Positions 29,304 through 38,646 of a DNA stretch of 64,000 nucleotides are shown here, in pieces (the stretch's first letter is position 1; the number at the start of each line of letters is the position of its first letter). The stretch lies in the NCBI RefSeq assembly GCF_014230145.1, contig NZ_JACHVC010000012.1, positions 625,001-689,000 of the forward strand. The letters run 5' to 3'. The position numbers and the translations under genes were made by a program. A model generated the notes under the pieces. The model worked only from the letters and a program-made list of their open reading frames with translations. It was not told the origin of the DNA and searched no databases. This DNA is from Pelagicoccus albus. Its GTDB lineage: Bacteria > Verrucomicrobiota > Verrucomicrobiia > Opitutales > Opitutaceae.

Positions 29304-29993
29304 GTGAACTTGTCTTGGCTTCCCAGTATGCTGCAGACTACGGATCCGCTTTTTCCAATCGGATCCTATGCCCACTCCTACGGAATGGAGGAGCTGTGTG
29401 CGGACGGCGAAATCTCGAATCGTGAAGATCTGCAGACTTTTCTCCACACCGTAGTTGCTCTAAACTTACAAGAGTTCGAGTTGCCGTACCTGAGATTTGC
29501 CTACGAAGCGGCAAAACGTCAGGACTATGACCTGATCTGCGATTTGGACGAAGAGATCGGGGCTTCGAAACCGAGTAAGGAACTTCGCCAGGCTAGTCTT
29601 TCTCAAGGGCAACAACGCCTCCGACTTATCTCCAAGCTTCGTCCCTCGCCCCGTTTCGAAGAACTTGCGAAACTAAAGCGTGAGAAGCGAATCGTTCCAC
29701 AACACCTTATCATTTTCGCTACCGAGAATGTGGATCTGAATACGCCCCTTCCCGCAGCACTCGCAGCATGGGCCTACCAAGCCATGGCAGCACCGTGCGC
29801 CGCTTCCCTCAAGCTGATACGTATCGGGCAAGAAGGGGCTCAAACCGCCCTGACAAACGCTCTTGAACGCCTGGAACCGATTATCGAACATTCTCTCGGT
29901 ATTGACCGGGAGTTTGCAGGAGCATTCCTTCCCTATCTTGATATCGCCTCACAGAGGCACGAAAAAGCTTATTCAAGGTTATTTATCTCCTGA
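29304..29993 (+). CDS. ureF: Urease accessory protein UreF
   Basis: The 229-residue helical protein starts at GTG and has the UreF start pattern [31 protein letters not shown] and later [37 protein letters not shown], both conserved. UreF bridges UreD and UreG and gates GTP-dependent activation of urease. It lies 11 bases after ureE. The GTG is preceded by a weak AAGAAG. Confidence 0.93.
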   Translation: MNLSWLPSMLQTTDPLFPIGSYAHSYGMEELCADGEISNREDLQTFLHTVVALNLQEFELPYLRFAYEAAKRQDYDLICDLDEEIGASKPSKELRQASLSQGQQRLRLISKLRPSPRFEELAKLKREKRIVPQHLIIFATENVDLNTPLPAALAAWAYQAMAAPCAASLKLIRIGQEGAQTALTNALERLEPIIEHSLGIDREFAGAFLPYLDIASQRHEKAYSRLFIS

Positions 29994-30028
29994 GGTTAGA
30001 ACCTCGAACCTACCCTAATCACAAAACA

Positions 30029-30637
30029 ATGAATACATCTCGTCCCGTACGCATCGGAATCGGAGGCCCAGTAGGTTCCGGAAAAACAATGCTGCTCCTC
30101 CGCCTCTGCGAAGCATTGCGAAAAGAATACAGCTTGGTCGCCATCACCAATGACATCTACACGAGAGAAGACGCGGAGTTTCTGGTTCGCAACGAGGCAC
30201 TCGAGGCAGACCGCGTCATGGGGGTTGAAACAGGAGGCTGTCCCCACACTGCCATTCGTGACGATACTAGCATGAACATGGCAGCCATAGATGAGTTGCT
30301 AGAACGCCATCCCGACACGCAGGCGGTACTGATCGAGTCAGGAGGAGACAATCTATCAGCCACCTTTTCGCCCGAGCTGGTAGACGCTTTCATCTACGTC
30401 ATCGATGTGGCTGAAGGGGACAAGATCCCCCGCAAAGGCGGTCCCGCCATTCAGTACTCCGACTTGATGATCATCAATAAAATCGACATTGCTCCCTACG
30501 TGGGGGCAGATCTGGATGTCATGGATCGAGATAGCAAAAAGATGCGGGGCGACCGACCATTTCTATTCTGTGATCTCAAATCCCACAAAGGTCTGGATGA
30601 CGTGATCGCATGGTTGAAAAAGGAATACCTCTTTTAA
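30029..30637 (+). CDS. ureG: Urease accessory GTPase UreG
   Basis: The 202-residue SIMIBI-class GTPase has the P-loop GGPVGSGKT, the metal motif GGCPHTAIR with Cys and His for nickel-dependent dimerisation, [17 protein letters not shown] and the specificity segment [17 protein letters not shown] hydrolysis powers nickel insertion into UreC. Normal length and complete. It stands between ureF and ureD. Confidence 0.97.
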   Translation: MNTSRPVRIGIGGPVGSGKTMLLLRLCEALRKEYSLVAITNDIYTREDAEFLVRNEALEADRVMGVETGGCPHTAIRDDTSMNMAAIDELLERHPDTQAVLIESGGDNLSATFSPELVDAFIYVIDVAEGDKIPRKGGPAIQYSDLMIINKIDIAPYVGADLDVMDRDSKKMRGDRPFLFCDLKSHKGLDDVIAWLKKEYLF

Positions 30638-30655
30638 CCGCAACTACCTCCTCCT

Positions 30656-31510
30656 TTGAAACCTGCCTCGCAGCCTGTCCCTTCTCGCCAAAGCGTTTCC
30701 GGGCATCTTCGTTTGAGATGCGAGCGGAACAACGCTGGCGTGAGCTATCTTGCTAAGAAGGAATTCAAATCTCCGATACACATCAGCAAACCCTATTGGG
30801 ATGAGAACAGCCTGCTTCTCAATCTCATGTGTCCCACTGCTGGCATGTTGGGCGGAGACAAGGTTGAACTGGAAGTTTCCGTCGGGCCGGGAGCATCACT
30901 CACGCTATCAAACCCGTCATCTCTGCGCATCCACAAAATGGATGCCGGCAGCGAAGCGAATTGGAATCAATCCTTTCGAGTATCCCGCGATGCTTTTCTG
31001 GAAAACAATCCCGAGTGGCTCATCCTGCAGGGGGAGAGCACGTTCACCCAACGAAGCTCCATCGACGTCGAAGAAGGAGGCGAGCTTTTCTTTATCGAAG
31101 CCATCGCCCCAGGAAGAATTGCCCATCAGGAATCATTTGCCTTCCGACAATTCAGCAACCGCCTCGCCTTCCGCTATCAGAACAAACTGGCACTGCTGGA
31201 AAAACACTGCATCAGCCCAGAACTCGGAACGTCGGCAGCCTGGGATAACGAACTGGGTGGAAAACATCCCTTCTATATCTCAATCCTCTTGGCATCCCCA
31301 AAATTAGACTCTTCTAGCAGTCTTTGGAGCGAGATACGCGAGCTCCAACAGGACAAGGTTCGCATCGGATCGAGCTCCTTAGCCCAAAAGTCGACTTGGT
31401 GCGTTAAGATTCTGGCCGCTGACCCTATCGCGGCCCGATCCGTTCTTAAATCCGTGCGGGATTCCTTCTACCGAGAAATCGGCAGATCGCCTGCCTCGTT
31501 AAGACGGTAG
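30656..31510 (+). CDS. ureD: Urease accessory protein UreD (UreH)
   Basis: The 284-residue protein has the UreD pattern GHLRLRCERNNAGVSYLAKK near its start, MCPTAGMLGGDKVELEVSVG, and ALIGNED-type central strands (ASLTLSNPSSLRIHKMD). UreD binds apo-urease and conducts nickel to the active site through an internal tunnel. The start is TTG at 30656; no better codon is available because the conserved region begins soon after. Most ure operons place ureD first; here it is last, closing ureABCEFGD. Confidence 0.92.
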   Translation: MKPASQPVPSRQSVSGHLRLRCERNNAGVSYLAKKEFKSPIHISKPYWDENSLLLNLMCPTAGMLGGDKVELEVSVGPGASLTLSNPSSLRIHKMDAGSEANWNQSFRVSRDAFLENNPEWLILQGESTFTQRSSIDVEEGGELFFIEAIAPGRIAHQESFAFRQFSNRLAFRYQNKLALLEKHCISPELGTSAAWDNELGGKHPFYISILLASPKLDSSSSLWSEIRELQQDKVRIGSSSLAQKSTWCVKILAADPIAARSVLKSVRDSFYREIGRSPASLRR

Positions 31511-31644
31511 AAGCTACTTGGGCTGCCTCCGGCTTTCATTGACAGCCGAAAGAGAGCAATCCGTTGAACAATTTCTTCGCCAGCTTTTCTCTTTCTGGTC
31601 AGAAACGCTTCCCAATCTCCCTCTTTCCACTTTCCTCCTCATTC

Positions 31645-32574
31645 GTGAATTCCTCCCAGAGCAGCTATAGCCGATTCCTGAAGGCATGGCTGTACCTTGC
31701 CTTCGCAGCTGCATTCGGCACATCGTGTAGCCACATTCCCACCCCTAAGCCTACCCGAAACTTCGATCTGACTCCGGCTCCTTACTTCGACACGAAAACG
31801 GGCATCTATTTTCCGGGAGCATTGGGAAGCTTGAATCGCAGTCCGGTTGTAGAACTGGAAAAACGAAAGCCCGGCCTCGGCATCGCCATCAGTTACCACA
31901 ACGAAGAAGCGAGGGTTGATATTTTCGTCTACGATCTGCAGGCCAGTATCATCCCCGCCGGCATCGATTCTCCCGTCGTCATAGAGAGCTTTTTGGAGGC
32001 GATAAATGATCTGCACGTCGCGGAAAGACGACGCGTCTACAGCCAGCTGGATATAACACCGGAACGTAGCGAGCTCCTGATCGCCTCGCCCTTTCTGGAA
32101 GCCGATTTCTCCTACCAGGAGACTTCAGGCCCTAAGTCGGGTAAACTTCTTTTGGCCGGCATAAACGGACAGCTTTTGAAGATCCGAGCCGTAAAATCTG
32201 CTGATAGCGAGCTTTCGCTCGACCAACTACTCTATCCAATCGGCAGGGCGATCATTCATAGCCAAACCAACGGGTACGGAGGCGTTTCCAATACTGACTA
32301 CCAAAAAATTTCCAATGCACTGGGGGCGATCGACTTGTCAGACGGCTTGTCTAGCTCAGAAGCGATCTCCATCGCCCAGATCGAGTTGGCCAGGAGCGGC
32401 AAGCACAACCGCTATGACGTGACCTCGGCCAAAGTCGTACAAATGGACGAAAGCCAAGTAATCATCGTGGAATTCGAGCAATTCCCCACCACTCCTCCGA
32501 GGCAGCAAGACACACCGCTACGCATAGCCATAACGCCAAGCGGAAACGCCTACACCCTGGAAAGCTCGCCTTAG
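31645..32574 (+). CDS. Putative lipoprotein of unknown function
   Basis: I recognise no family. From GTG 31645 the protein has about 309 residues: a basic N-terminus, a hydrophobic segment WLYLAFAAAFGTSC that resembles a lipoprotein signal (Cys after G-T-S, a loose lipobox), and a soluble C-terminal part with Glu/Ile-rich stretches and VVQMDESQVIIVEFEQFPTT. The open frame extends to TTG 31564, but the extra residues would precede the signal sequence, so I prefer the later start; neither has a Shine-Dalgarno. It follows ureD by about 130 bases and ends four bases inside the converging small gene at 32571. Outer-membrane or periplasmic location is inferred. Confidence 0.65.
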   Translation: MNSSQSSYSRFLKAWLYLAFAAAFGTSCSHIPTPKPTRNFDLTPAPYFDTKTGIYFPGALGSLNRSPVVELEKRKPGLGIAISYHNEEARVDIFVYDLQASIIPAGIDSPVVIESFLEAINDLHVAERRRVYSQLDITPERSELLIASPFLEADFSYQETSGPKSGKLLLAGINGQLLKIRAVKSADSELSLDQLLYPIGRAIIHSQTNGYGGVSNTDYQKISNALGAIDLSDGLSSSEAISIAQIELARSGKHNRYDVTSAKVVQMDESQVIIVEFEQFPTTPPRQQDTPLRIAITPSGNAYTLESSP

Positions 32575-32735
32575 CGGTGCGACCGTAAGATAAGCCGCGT
32601 CATCTTCAGGTTTATGGCGAGGAAGCGCAAAATCTGCCAGGGCAAGAAGGTTCGCAAAAACTTGACACGCCCCAGAGGTACCATGGCGAGGGCTTCGGGG
32701 GTGTACGGCTTAACATGTTCGAGATGTTTTTTCAT
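32571..32735 (-). CDS. 54-residue basic amphipathic protein paired with the SQR-like oxidoreductase
   Basis: The small frame encodes MKKHLEHVKPYTPEAL, then a segment FLRTFLPWQILRFLAINLKM that can form a membrane-binding helix, and ends LRSHR. A GAGGAG ribosome binding site (32746-32751) stands ten bases before the ATG, and the gene begins 20 bases after the stop of the oxidoreductase gene, whose own C-terminus is also an amphipathic membrane helix. I know no family for it. A small membrane anchor or subunit of the oxidoreductase is a reasonable guess. A longer frame upstream runs antisense-like through the oxidoreductase gene in another frame and is not used. Confidence 0.6.
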   Translation of the reverse strand: MKKHLEHVKPYTPEALAMVPLGRVKFLRTFLPWQILRFLAINLKMTRLILRSHR

Positions 32736-32755
32736 AAGCAATAATCTCCTCGTAT

Positions 32756-34201
32756 TCACTCCGGTATCACGCGCCAAAACGGTTTCAATTTCGCCTTCCA
32801 GATAAAGGCGTAATGTAGAAAGACTTTTATCCAATGCCCTGCCAAACCGATCTCCCCGCTCGTGTAGCGAAGATCTCGCCCTCCCCCGGGGTAACGCTTG
32901 AAGTCTGGCACGATTGGGAAAACGGTCATCGAAACAGCGGTGCCGTTGAAAAAACCGTTCCCCGCAGATGCCACACACGCCGCGCCCATCTCAGCCATGC
33001 TCGCGGTATGAGTCGCTTCGGTATCCCCATTTTCGATCATGTCCCTGATGCTCTGCGCTACCGCTTTTCCCATCATCGCCGAAGGCATTCCCGTTCTGGG
33101 AGGAGTTGGGGTGATCTGCGTTCCGCTTTTGCTGAACAAAGGCTTGGAGATCGTGTGAGGCGGCGCGAAGGCGATCCCGACCGCGAAAATATTGGCAAAC
33201 TCAGGATTTTGCAGGGTACGCGGCCAATCGTCTGGACTCCAATCCTCGAAGGGTTTCGCAGCATAGTCGGCATCCACCTTCATCAGCCCATTGGGCATAA
33301 ACAATCGATCCGTGATGTCTTCCCCCGCAGCATCTTCGGCCTTGAGACCAACGCCTTTGAAGGGAGGCAACAGCATTGCCAGATCGAAGCTTAGCTCTTC
33401 GGAAGAACCGTCAAGCAACTCGTACTTCACCAGTTTTTCCTGAACTTCCGTCACATGGGCGCCCAATATCCAGCGAATATTCCGTTCGGTAAACAACGAC
33501 TCCGCAAAGATCGAACCGCTCACTACAAAACCGTTTTGCTTCAGGTGCATGCCACCCATCCCAAAGTCGCCCAAGAAGGACTCGTTGCTGAGCCAGACCA
33601 ACTCGACTCGATCGCGAACACCTGCCTGCCGCAACTCGTGGTCGACATTGAACAAATACTCGAAAGCCGCACCCTGACAGGTGCAAAGCCCGTGCCCAGT
33701 ACCCACCACGATCGTTTTGCGAGCCCCCTGCTTGAGCTCTGCAATCGTGGATGAAAGTCGCTCAGCCGCCTCCGTGGCGTGGTCCGCCGTGCAAACAGAT
33801 ACCGTATGCCCACCATGGGGGCCCAATCCTGGCGTTGCCTCGAAATTAAGCTTCGGCCCAGTCGCGTTGATGAGAAAGTCATAAGCGACATCCTCCCTTT
33901 CCCCCGCTTTGCCCTCACTCGTATACTCAATCGTCACTCGAGAGTTCCCCTCTGGGTGGATCACTCGAGCGAGAGCCTGCTTGTAGACGATACCCGCCTT
34001 TCGGTAAATCGGCTCCAAGTCGAAGAGAACCTGCTTCTTCTTCATTTTCCCCACGCCCACCCAAATATTCGAGGGTATCCAGTTCCATTGCCGATTGGGC
34101 GTAACAACCGTGACTTCATGTTCATGCCCCAACCACTTCCGGAGAAACGTGGCCGCCGTGTGGCCCGATACTCCCCCTCCTAAAACGAGTATTTTAGACA
34201 T
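32756..34201 (-). CDS. Sulfide:quinone oxidoreductase-like FAD flavoprotein
   Basis: The 481-residue protein opens with the FAD-binding motif ILVLGGGVSGHTAATFLRKW and has a second dinucleotide-like motif TIVVGTGHGLCTCQG. Three Cys positions match those of sulfide:quinone oxidoreductases: Cys137 in VCTADHA, Cys173/Cys175 in GLCTCQG and Cys409 in GAACVASAG. The C-terminus (WIKVFLHYAFIWKAKLKPFW) is an amphipathic helix that anchors such enzymes to the membrane next to the quinone pool. Oxidation of sulfide to zero-valent sulfur with electrons passed to quinone is inferred; other DsrE-less FAD oxidoreductases of the family (for example type III/VI) cannot be excluded. A 54-residue gene follows. 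Confidence 0.85.
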   Translation of the reverse strand: MSKILVLGGGVSGHTAATFLRKWLGHEHEVTVVTPNRQWNWIPSNIWVGVGKMKKKQVLFDLEPIYRKAGIVYKQALARVIHPEGNSRVTIEYTSEGKAGEREDVAYDFLINATGPKLNFEATPGLGPHGGHTVSVCTADHATEAAERLSSTIAELKQGARKTIVVGTGHGLCTCQGAAFEYLFNVDHELRQAGVRDRVELVWLSNESFLGDFGMGGMHLKQNGFVVSGSIFAESLFTERNIRWILGAHVTEVQEKLVKYELLDGSSEELSFDLAMLLPPFKGVGLKAEDAAGEDITDRLFMPNGLMKVDADYAAKPFEDWSPDDWPRTLQNPEFANIFAVGIAFAPPHTISKPLFSKSGTQITPTPPRTGMPSAMMGKAVAQSIRDMIENGDTEATHTASMAEMGAACVASAGNGFFNGTAVSMTVFPIVPDFKRYPGGGRDLRYTSGEIGLAGHWIKVFLHYAFIWKAKLKPFWRVIPE

Positions 34202-34359
34202 ATCTAATATATTGCCCCAAAGTCGTCATTTGACAACAGGAGGGAGCATTTTTCCCAGAAATGGGACTAGGAAGGCAGCTTCGCGTCAGCCTATCCTCCA
34301 CGAACAGGAGAAGCATGCTTCCCTAGACGGGAAGCAGAATTCGGAGTTCCGCTACCGAC

Positions 34360-35559
34360 CTATCGACCTGAACGGCCAAATAGACGGGATCTCGGACCGG
34401 CCGCAGCCGTCTTTTCCTGAGCGTTGAAGAGGGCCGAGTACATGTAGTTGAAGCCCTCAAGCTTCTTGCGCTCGATCTTCTTCCCGATGAAGTGCTCGAT
34501 CGCGGCGGCGTTTTTAACTTCGTCTTCCGTCAAAAGCGTGAAAGCATCTCCTTCGCGAGAGGCGCGTCCCGTACGTCCAATACGGTGCACGTAGTCTTCC
34601 GCGTGAAGCGGCACATCGTAATTTATGACGTGCGTTACTCCAGCGATATCCAATCCGCGAGCGGCGATATCGGTTGCGACCAGCACTTCGTACTTGCCGT
34701 CCTTAAAACCTTTCAGAGCGGCGGTACGTTCGGATTGGGAACGGTCTGAGTGCAATGCCACGACTTTGTGTTCTAAACGCTCCAAGCGACGCGTGATCAT
34801 GTCCGCATTGAACTTGGTACGCGTAAAGATAAGCACGCTCTCATAGTGAGTCCGCTCCAGCAGCTCTAGCAGCAGCTTGTACTTCTGACGCTCCACAACC
34901 GGATAAAACGCGTGGCTAACGGTCTCAGCAGCCGAGCGATTTTGGCCGATCTCCACGATGGCAGGATCCTTTAACACCCAACCCGTTAGAGTCTTGATAG
35001 CTGCTGGCATCGTCGCCGTGAAAAGCAGGGTCTGGCGATCTGCGGAACAGTACTTTTCCACAATGCGCTTCACGTCAGGCAAAAAGCCCATGTCGAGCAT
35101 CCGGTCTACCTCGTCGAGTACGAGGTAATCCATCTCTTTGAGCGACAAGTTACCTTGGCTCAAATGGTCAAGCAATCGGCCAGGAGTCGCCACTAAAATC
35201 TCGGCTCCATCCTCGATCATTTTCATCTGCCCACCGTACTTCACGCCGCCATAGATCAAGCCAATCTTGATGCCTAAGTTCTTGGCGAACACCTTCAGAG
35301 CTTCTTCGACTTGAGCCGCAAGTTCGCGAGTTGGTTCGAGAATCAGACACTGAAATGGCTTTCCAGGTTGGATGCGCTGTAGGATAGGAAGCCCGAACGC
35401 AGCGGTCTTTCCAGTTCCGGTCTGGGCGGACCCAATCAAGTCCTTGCCTTGCAATACAAGGGGTATCGCTTGCTCTTGAATGGGGGTAGGCTTCTCGAAT
35501 CCGAGATCGCTGAGCGCTTTGTTAATGGGGTCTGATAAGCCGAGTCCTGAAAATGGCAT
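34360..35559 (-). CDS. rhlE: DEAD-box ATP-dependent RNA helicase (RhlE-like)
   Basis: The 399-residue protein has the full DEAD-box set: Q motif FEKPTPIQEQAIP, motif I AQTGTGKT, Ia PTRELAAQ, GG, Ib TPGRLLDH, II as DEVD (a Val for Ala variant), III TAT, IV FTRTKF, V ATDIAARGLDI and VI HRIGRTGRA. The compact length and absence of a long basic tail place it near RhlE. It unwinds structured RNA during ribosome assembly or cold adaptation. It stands divergent to sufS, with 187 bases between. Confidence 0.95.
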   Translation of the reverse strand: MPFSGLGLSDPINKALSDLGFEKPTPIQEQAIPLVLQGKDLIGSAQTGTGKTAAFGLPILQRIQPGKPFQCLILEPTRELAAQVEEALKVFAKNLGIKIGLIYGGVKYGGQMKMIEDGAEILVATPGRLLDHLSQGNLSLKEMDYLVLDEVDRMLDMGFLPDVKRIVEKYCSADRQTLLFTATMPAAIKTLTGWVLKDPAIVEIGQNRSAAETVSHAFYPVVERQKYKLLLELLERTHYESVLIFTRTKFNADMITRRLERLEHKVVALHSDRSQSERTAALKGFKDGKYEVLVATDIAARGLDIAGVTHVINYDVPLHAEDYVHRIGRTGRASREGDAFTLLTEDEVKNAAAIEHFIGKKIERKKLEGFNYMYSALFNAQEKTAAAGPRSRLFGRSGR

Positions 35560-35746
35560 CCCGCGTATATGCGGATCCTTCTCCCCATAAGCAAGTTCCG
35601 AGTCATTCGAGTTCCAGTCTGAATTTTGCTAATTCCCGGGGGTAAATACCTGAAATCTGTAAAATAGGGAAAAAGCCGTACTGGCACGCCCAAGCCTCAT
35701 TCATTCTTTCCATCACGCTCTCATTCGTTCATTTAGGGTCCTAGTC

Positions 35747-37006
35747 ATGAATCAGAGCGAAGCCACACAGCCACAACCGCCCGCTATTCCCGAAGCCCTC
35801 GCTTCCGTCCGTGCCGACTTCCCAATCCTGCAGCGCACCGTGCACGGCAAGCCACTGGTCTACCTCGACAACGCAGCGTCGACTCAAAAGCCACAGTGCG
35901 TCATCGACGCCATCACTCGCTATTATTCCGCGGAAAACTCGAATATCCACCGCGGCGTGCATCTTCTCTCTACCGAGGCCACAGGCGCCTATGAAGCCGC
36001 GAGAGGAAAGATAGCAAAATTCCTAAACGCGGCCGACGATTCTGAAATCGTGTTCACCCGGGGCGCTACCGAAGCGGTAAACCTCGCCGCTTACTCTTTT
36101 GTGGAACCCAAGCTTCAGGCGGGCGACGAGATCCTCATCTCATCCATGGAACACCACGCCAACATCGTTCCTTGGCAGCTTTTGTGCGAAAGAACAGGAG
36201 CGATTCTACGCGTCATTCCCGTTACCGACGATTGCGAACTTGATTTAGAAAACATCGACGAGCTCCTGAACGAGAAAACAAAATTCTTCTCAATCGTCTA
36301 CGTCTCCAATGCCATTGGAACCGTCAATGACGTGAAGCCGCTTCTGGCCAAAGCCAAACAACGCGGTATCCCCACGCTTCTCGACGCCGCGCAGGCGATT
36401 CAGCACATCCCCATCGACGTACAGGAATTGGGATGCGACTTCCTCGCTTTCTCTGGACACAAGATATACGGACCCACAGGGATTGGGGCCTTGTATGGAC
36501 GTCGCGAACTGTTGGATACAATGCGACCGTATCAAGGCGGTGGCGATATGATATCTCACGTATCTTTCGAAGGCACCACCTACAAGGAACCACCTTCTCG
36601 CTTCGAAGCCGGCACACCACACATCGAAGGAGCTATATGCCTCGGGGCAGCCATCGATTACTTATCCTCTGTCGGCTTGCAAGAAATAGAAAAATACGAG
36701 TCTGAACTTATCGAATACGCAGAAGCGAAACTTTCAGAGATCGACGGCTTGAAAATCATTGGATCTCCCAAACATCGCTCCGGAGCAATTTCCTTCACGA
36801 TGGGCGACGCTCATCCTCACGACATAGGAACGGTGCTCGATACCGAAGGCGTAGCGATCCGATCTGGTCACCACTGTTGCGAACCTTTGCTGAAACGTCT
36901 CGGAGTGCCAGCGACAGCTCGAGCTTCATTCTCGCTCTACAATACGCCAGATGACGTCGACGCTCTCGTCGCTGCACTGAAGAAGACCGCCCTACTATTC
37001 ATGTAG
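35747..37006 (+). CDS. sufS: Cysteine desulfurase SufS
   Basis: The 419-residue PLP enzyme takes sulfur from cysteine for Fe-S clusters. The PLP lysine is Lys239 in FSGHKIYGPTG; PLP-contacting segments TRGATEAVNL and SSMEHHANIVPW are intact. The persulfide-forming Cys377 lies in RSGHHCCEPLL and is followed by a second Cys378, where most SufS proteins have Ala. The downstream sufU codes for the zinc-dependent sulfur acceptor, so this is the SufS-SufU type pair. No sufBCD genes are in the window. Confidence 0.96.
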   Translation: MNQSEATQPQPPAIPEALASVRADFPILQRTVHGKPLVYLDNAASTQKPQCVIDAITRYYSAENSNIHRGVHLLSTEATGAYEAARGKIAKFLNAADDSEIVFTRGATEAVNLAAYSFVEPKLQAGDEILISSMEHHANIVPWQLLCERTGAILRVIPVTDDCELDLENIDELLNEKTKFFSIVYVSNAIGTVNDVKPLLAKAKQRGIPTLLDAAQAIQHIPIDVQELGCDFLAFSGHKIYGPTGIGALYGRRELLDTMRPYQGGGDMISHVSFEGTTYKEPPSRFEAGTPHIEGAICLGAAIDYLSSVGLQEIEKYESELIEYAEAKLSEIDGLKIIGSPKHRSGAISFTMGDAHPHDIGTVLDTEGVAIRSGHHCCEPLLKRLGVPATARASFSLYNTPDDVDALVAALKKTALLFM

Positions 37007-37064
37007 AGGCCACGAAGAATTTGATTACAACAACTGGGAAAGGAACCTCCCTTTCTCCAGAGCT

Positions 37065-37490
37065 TTGCCTCCTTTGAATCCAGACCTCCAAAATCTGTAC
37101 AAGCAAACCTTGCTAAAACATAGCAAGAATCCGCTTAACAACTACGAAATAGAACACAGCCACTCCGCCACGAAGAGAAACCCTCTTTGCGGAGACGAGA
37201 TTACCGTCTATCAGGACAGGGATGAGCAAAGTCGCGTCGCCTTTACCGCTCAGGCATGCTCTATCTGCCTAGCTTCCGCGTCGATGATGACGGAAAAGCT
37301 ATCCGAGCTGGACCCCACCGATCACAAATCCTTCGCCGAGGATTTCGTATCCAAGTTCAAAGACAGATCCAAGCAACTCGACCTCGGTGGAGAATTGGAA
37401 TCGCTCTCAGGCGTACAAGCATTCCCAAGCCGAATTCGCTGCGCCACTCTCCCTTGGGAAACGTTTTTAGAAATCAAAAAAGAAGAATAG
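37065..37490 (+). CDS. sufU: SufU zinc-dependent sulfurtransferase/scaffold
   Basis: The 141-residue protein has the SufU zinc site Cys42 and Asp44 (NPLCGDEI), Cys65 in ACSICLASASMM (with Cys68) and Cys126 in RIRCATLPWE. The ~20-residue GEL/KFKDRSKQLDLGGELESL insertion before the third Cys distinguishes SufU from IscU. It accepts persulfide from SufS by a Zn-ligand swap and passes sulfur on. The start is TTG at 37065 (a second TTG lies three codons later); no Shine-Dalgarno is seen. It lies 58 bases after sufS. Confidence 0.94.
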   Translation: MPPLNPDLQNLYKQTLLKHSKNPLNNYEIEHSHSATKRNPLCGDEITVYQDRDEQSRVAFTAQACSICLASASMMTEKLSELDPTDHKSFAEDFVSKFKDRSKQLDLGGELESLSGVQAFPSRIRCATLPWETFLEIKKEE

Positions 37491-37509
37491 CCTAGCCTCA
37501 GTTACCCCC

Positions 37510-38646
37510 ATGAGATTACCCCTGCCCCTTAGCTGCCTACTGCTCGTCTTAAGCCTACAAAGCGTCGACGGGCAAAGCATCTCACTCGAACGTTTCGGCG
37601 ACTCGATAAAGCACTGGCAAAACCAAAACGACGACGCGAGCTACGCTCGTTACTCAATAGAACAATGCCGGGAAATCGCAGATAACATCCTTCTCTATCA
37701 GCGAGAAAATGGTGGCTGGACCCAAAACACGGATCCACTCCGCATCCTGACCGAGGATGAGAAATCTCAACTGCTGGGTAAAAAGGGAAATTTGGATACA
37801 TCCCTCGACAACCGGAACACCTACCCGCAAATCGAGTATTTGGCTGCCGCTTACTCTTTACTCGGCGACCTTCGTTACAAACAAGGTGCAGAGCGAGGAC
37901 TCTCATTCCTTTTCGCATCCCAGTTAGAAAGCGGAGGGTTTACCCATTCACCCCCACGCACCGAGCGTTATCTCGGTCATATCACATTCATGGATGAAGT
38001 TATGTCAGGCACGCTCACGACCTTGCGTAAGGTGTCTCGCCAAGAAGCCCCTTTCGAATGGGTATCGGAAGAAATCGCAGAACGCGCTTCTGTGTCGGTG
38101 GAAAAAGGCACTCAGCTGATCCTAAAGCTCCAGGTCGAAGTAGATGGAAAGCCAACAGTATGGGCAGGCCAATACGACGCAAACACATTGCAGCCTACCG
38201 GAGCTCGTTCCTTCGAATTGCCGAGTCTTGTCTCCTGGGAAAGCATCCCAGTGCTCAAATACCTGATGGAGACGGATTCTCCTTCGCCAGAGATAGTCGC
38301 GGCAATCGAAAACGCAGTCGCTTGGTTCGAAGATTCCGCCCTCTCCGGCATCCGAATCGAAAGGAAGCCAATCGAGCCGATTCGCTACAAGTATCACACC
38401 GCCCACTACGACCCGGTTGTAGTCAAGGACGAGTCAGCACCGCCAATCTGGGCTCGCTTCTATGATTTAAGCGACAATAGCCCGCTTTTCGCTAACCGCA
38501 AAGGCGAGCGAGTTGCCACCTACACTGACATACCTCATGAACGAAGAACTGGATACGCGTGGTATGTGACTGATCCCATTAAACTACTAAAAAGGGATTA
38601 CCCAAAATGGAGGCAATCCCTCGAAAGCAAAAAAGGCGGCAACTAG
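37510..38646 (+). CDS. Secreted pectate lyase, PL10-like
   Basis: The 378-residue protein has a signal peptide (about 1-21, ending VDGQ) and the pectate lyase family 10 pattern: GGWTQNTDP, the LDNRNTYPQIEYLAAAY segment, ARFYDLSDNSPLFANRKGE and the late RRTGYAWY. The fold is an (alpha/alpha) barrel that cleaves polygalacturonate by beta-elimination with calcium. The conserved Asp of the usual LDN.AT..Q site has the form LDNRNTYPQ. It overlaps the convergent peptidase gene by four bases. Degradation of algal or plant pectin is inferred. It shares no obvious operon with sufU, 19 bases upstream, although read-through is possible. Confidence 0.88.
   Translation: MRLPLPLSCLLLVLSLQSVDGQSISLERFGDSIKHWQNQNDDASYARYSIEQCREIADNILLYQRENGGWTQNTDPLRILTEDEKSQLLGKKGNLDTSLDNRNTYPQIEYLAAAYSLLGDLRYKQGAERGLSFLFASQLESGGFTHSPPRTERYLGHITFMDEVMSGTLTTLRKVSRQEAPFEWVSEEIAERASVSVEKGTQLILKLQVEVDGKPTVWAGQYDANTLQPTGARSFELPSLVSWESIPVLKYLMETDSPSPEIVAAIENAVAWFEDSALSGIRIERKPIEPIRYKYHTAHYDPVVVKDESAPPIWARFYDLSDNSPLFANRKGERVATYTDIPHERRTGYAWYVTDPIKLLKRDYPKWRQSLESKKGGN

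Noticed and set aside
32736-32978. Upstream extension of the 54-residue gene to 135 residues
   Set aside because: The extension overlaps the 3' part of the oxidoreductase gene in another frame, while the ATG at 32735 has a clear GAGGAG site.
34316-34336. Hairpin TGCTTCCC/GGGAAGCA after the RNA helicase gene as a terminator
   Set aside because: Eight-base stem but no T-run on either strand.
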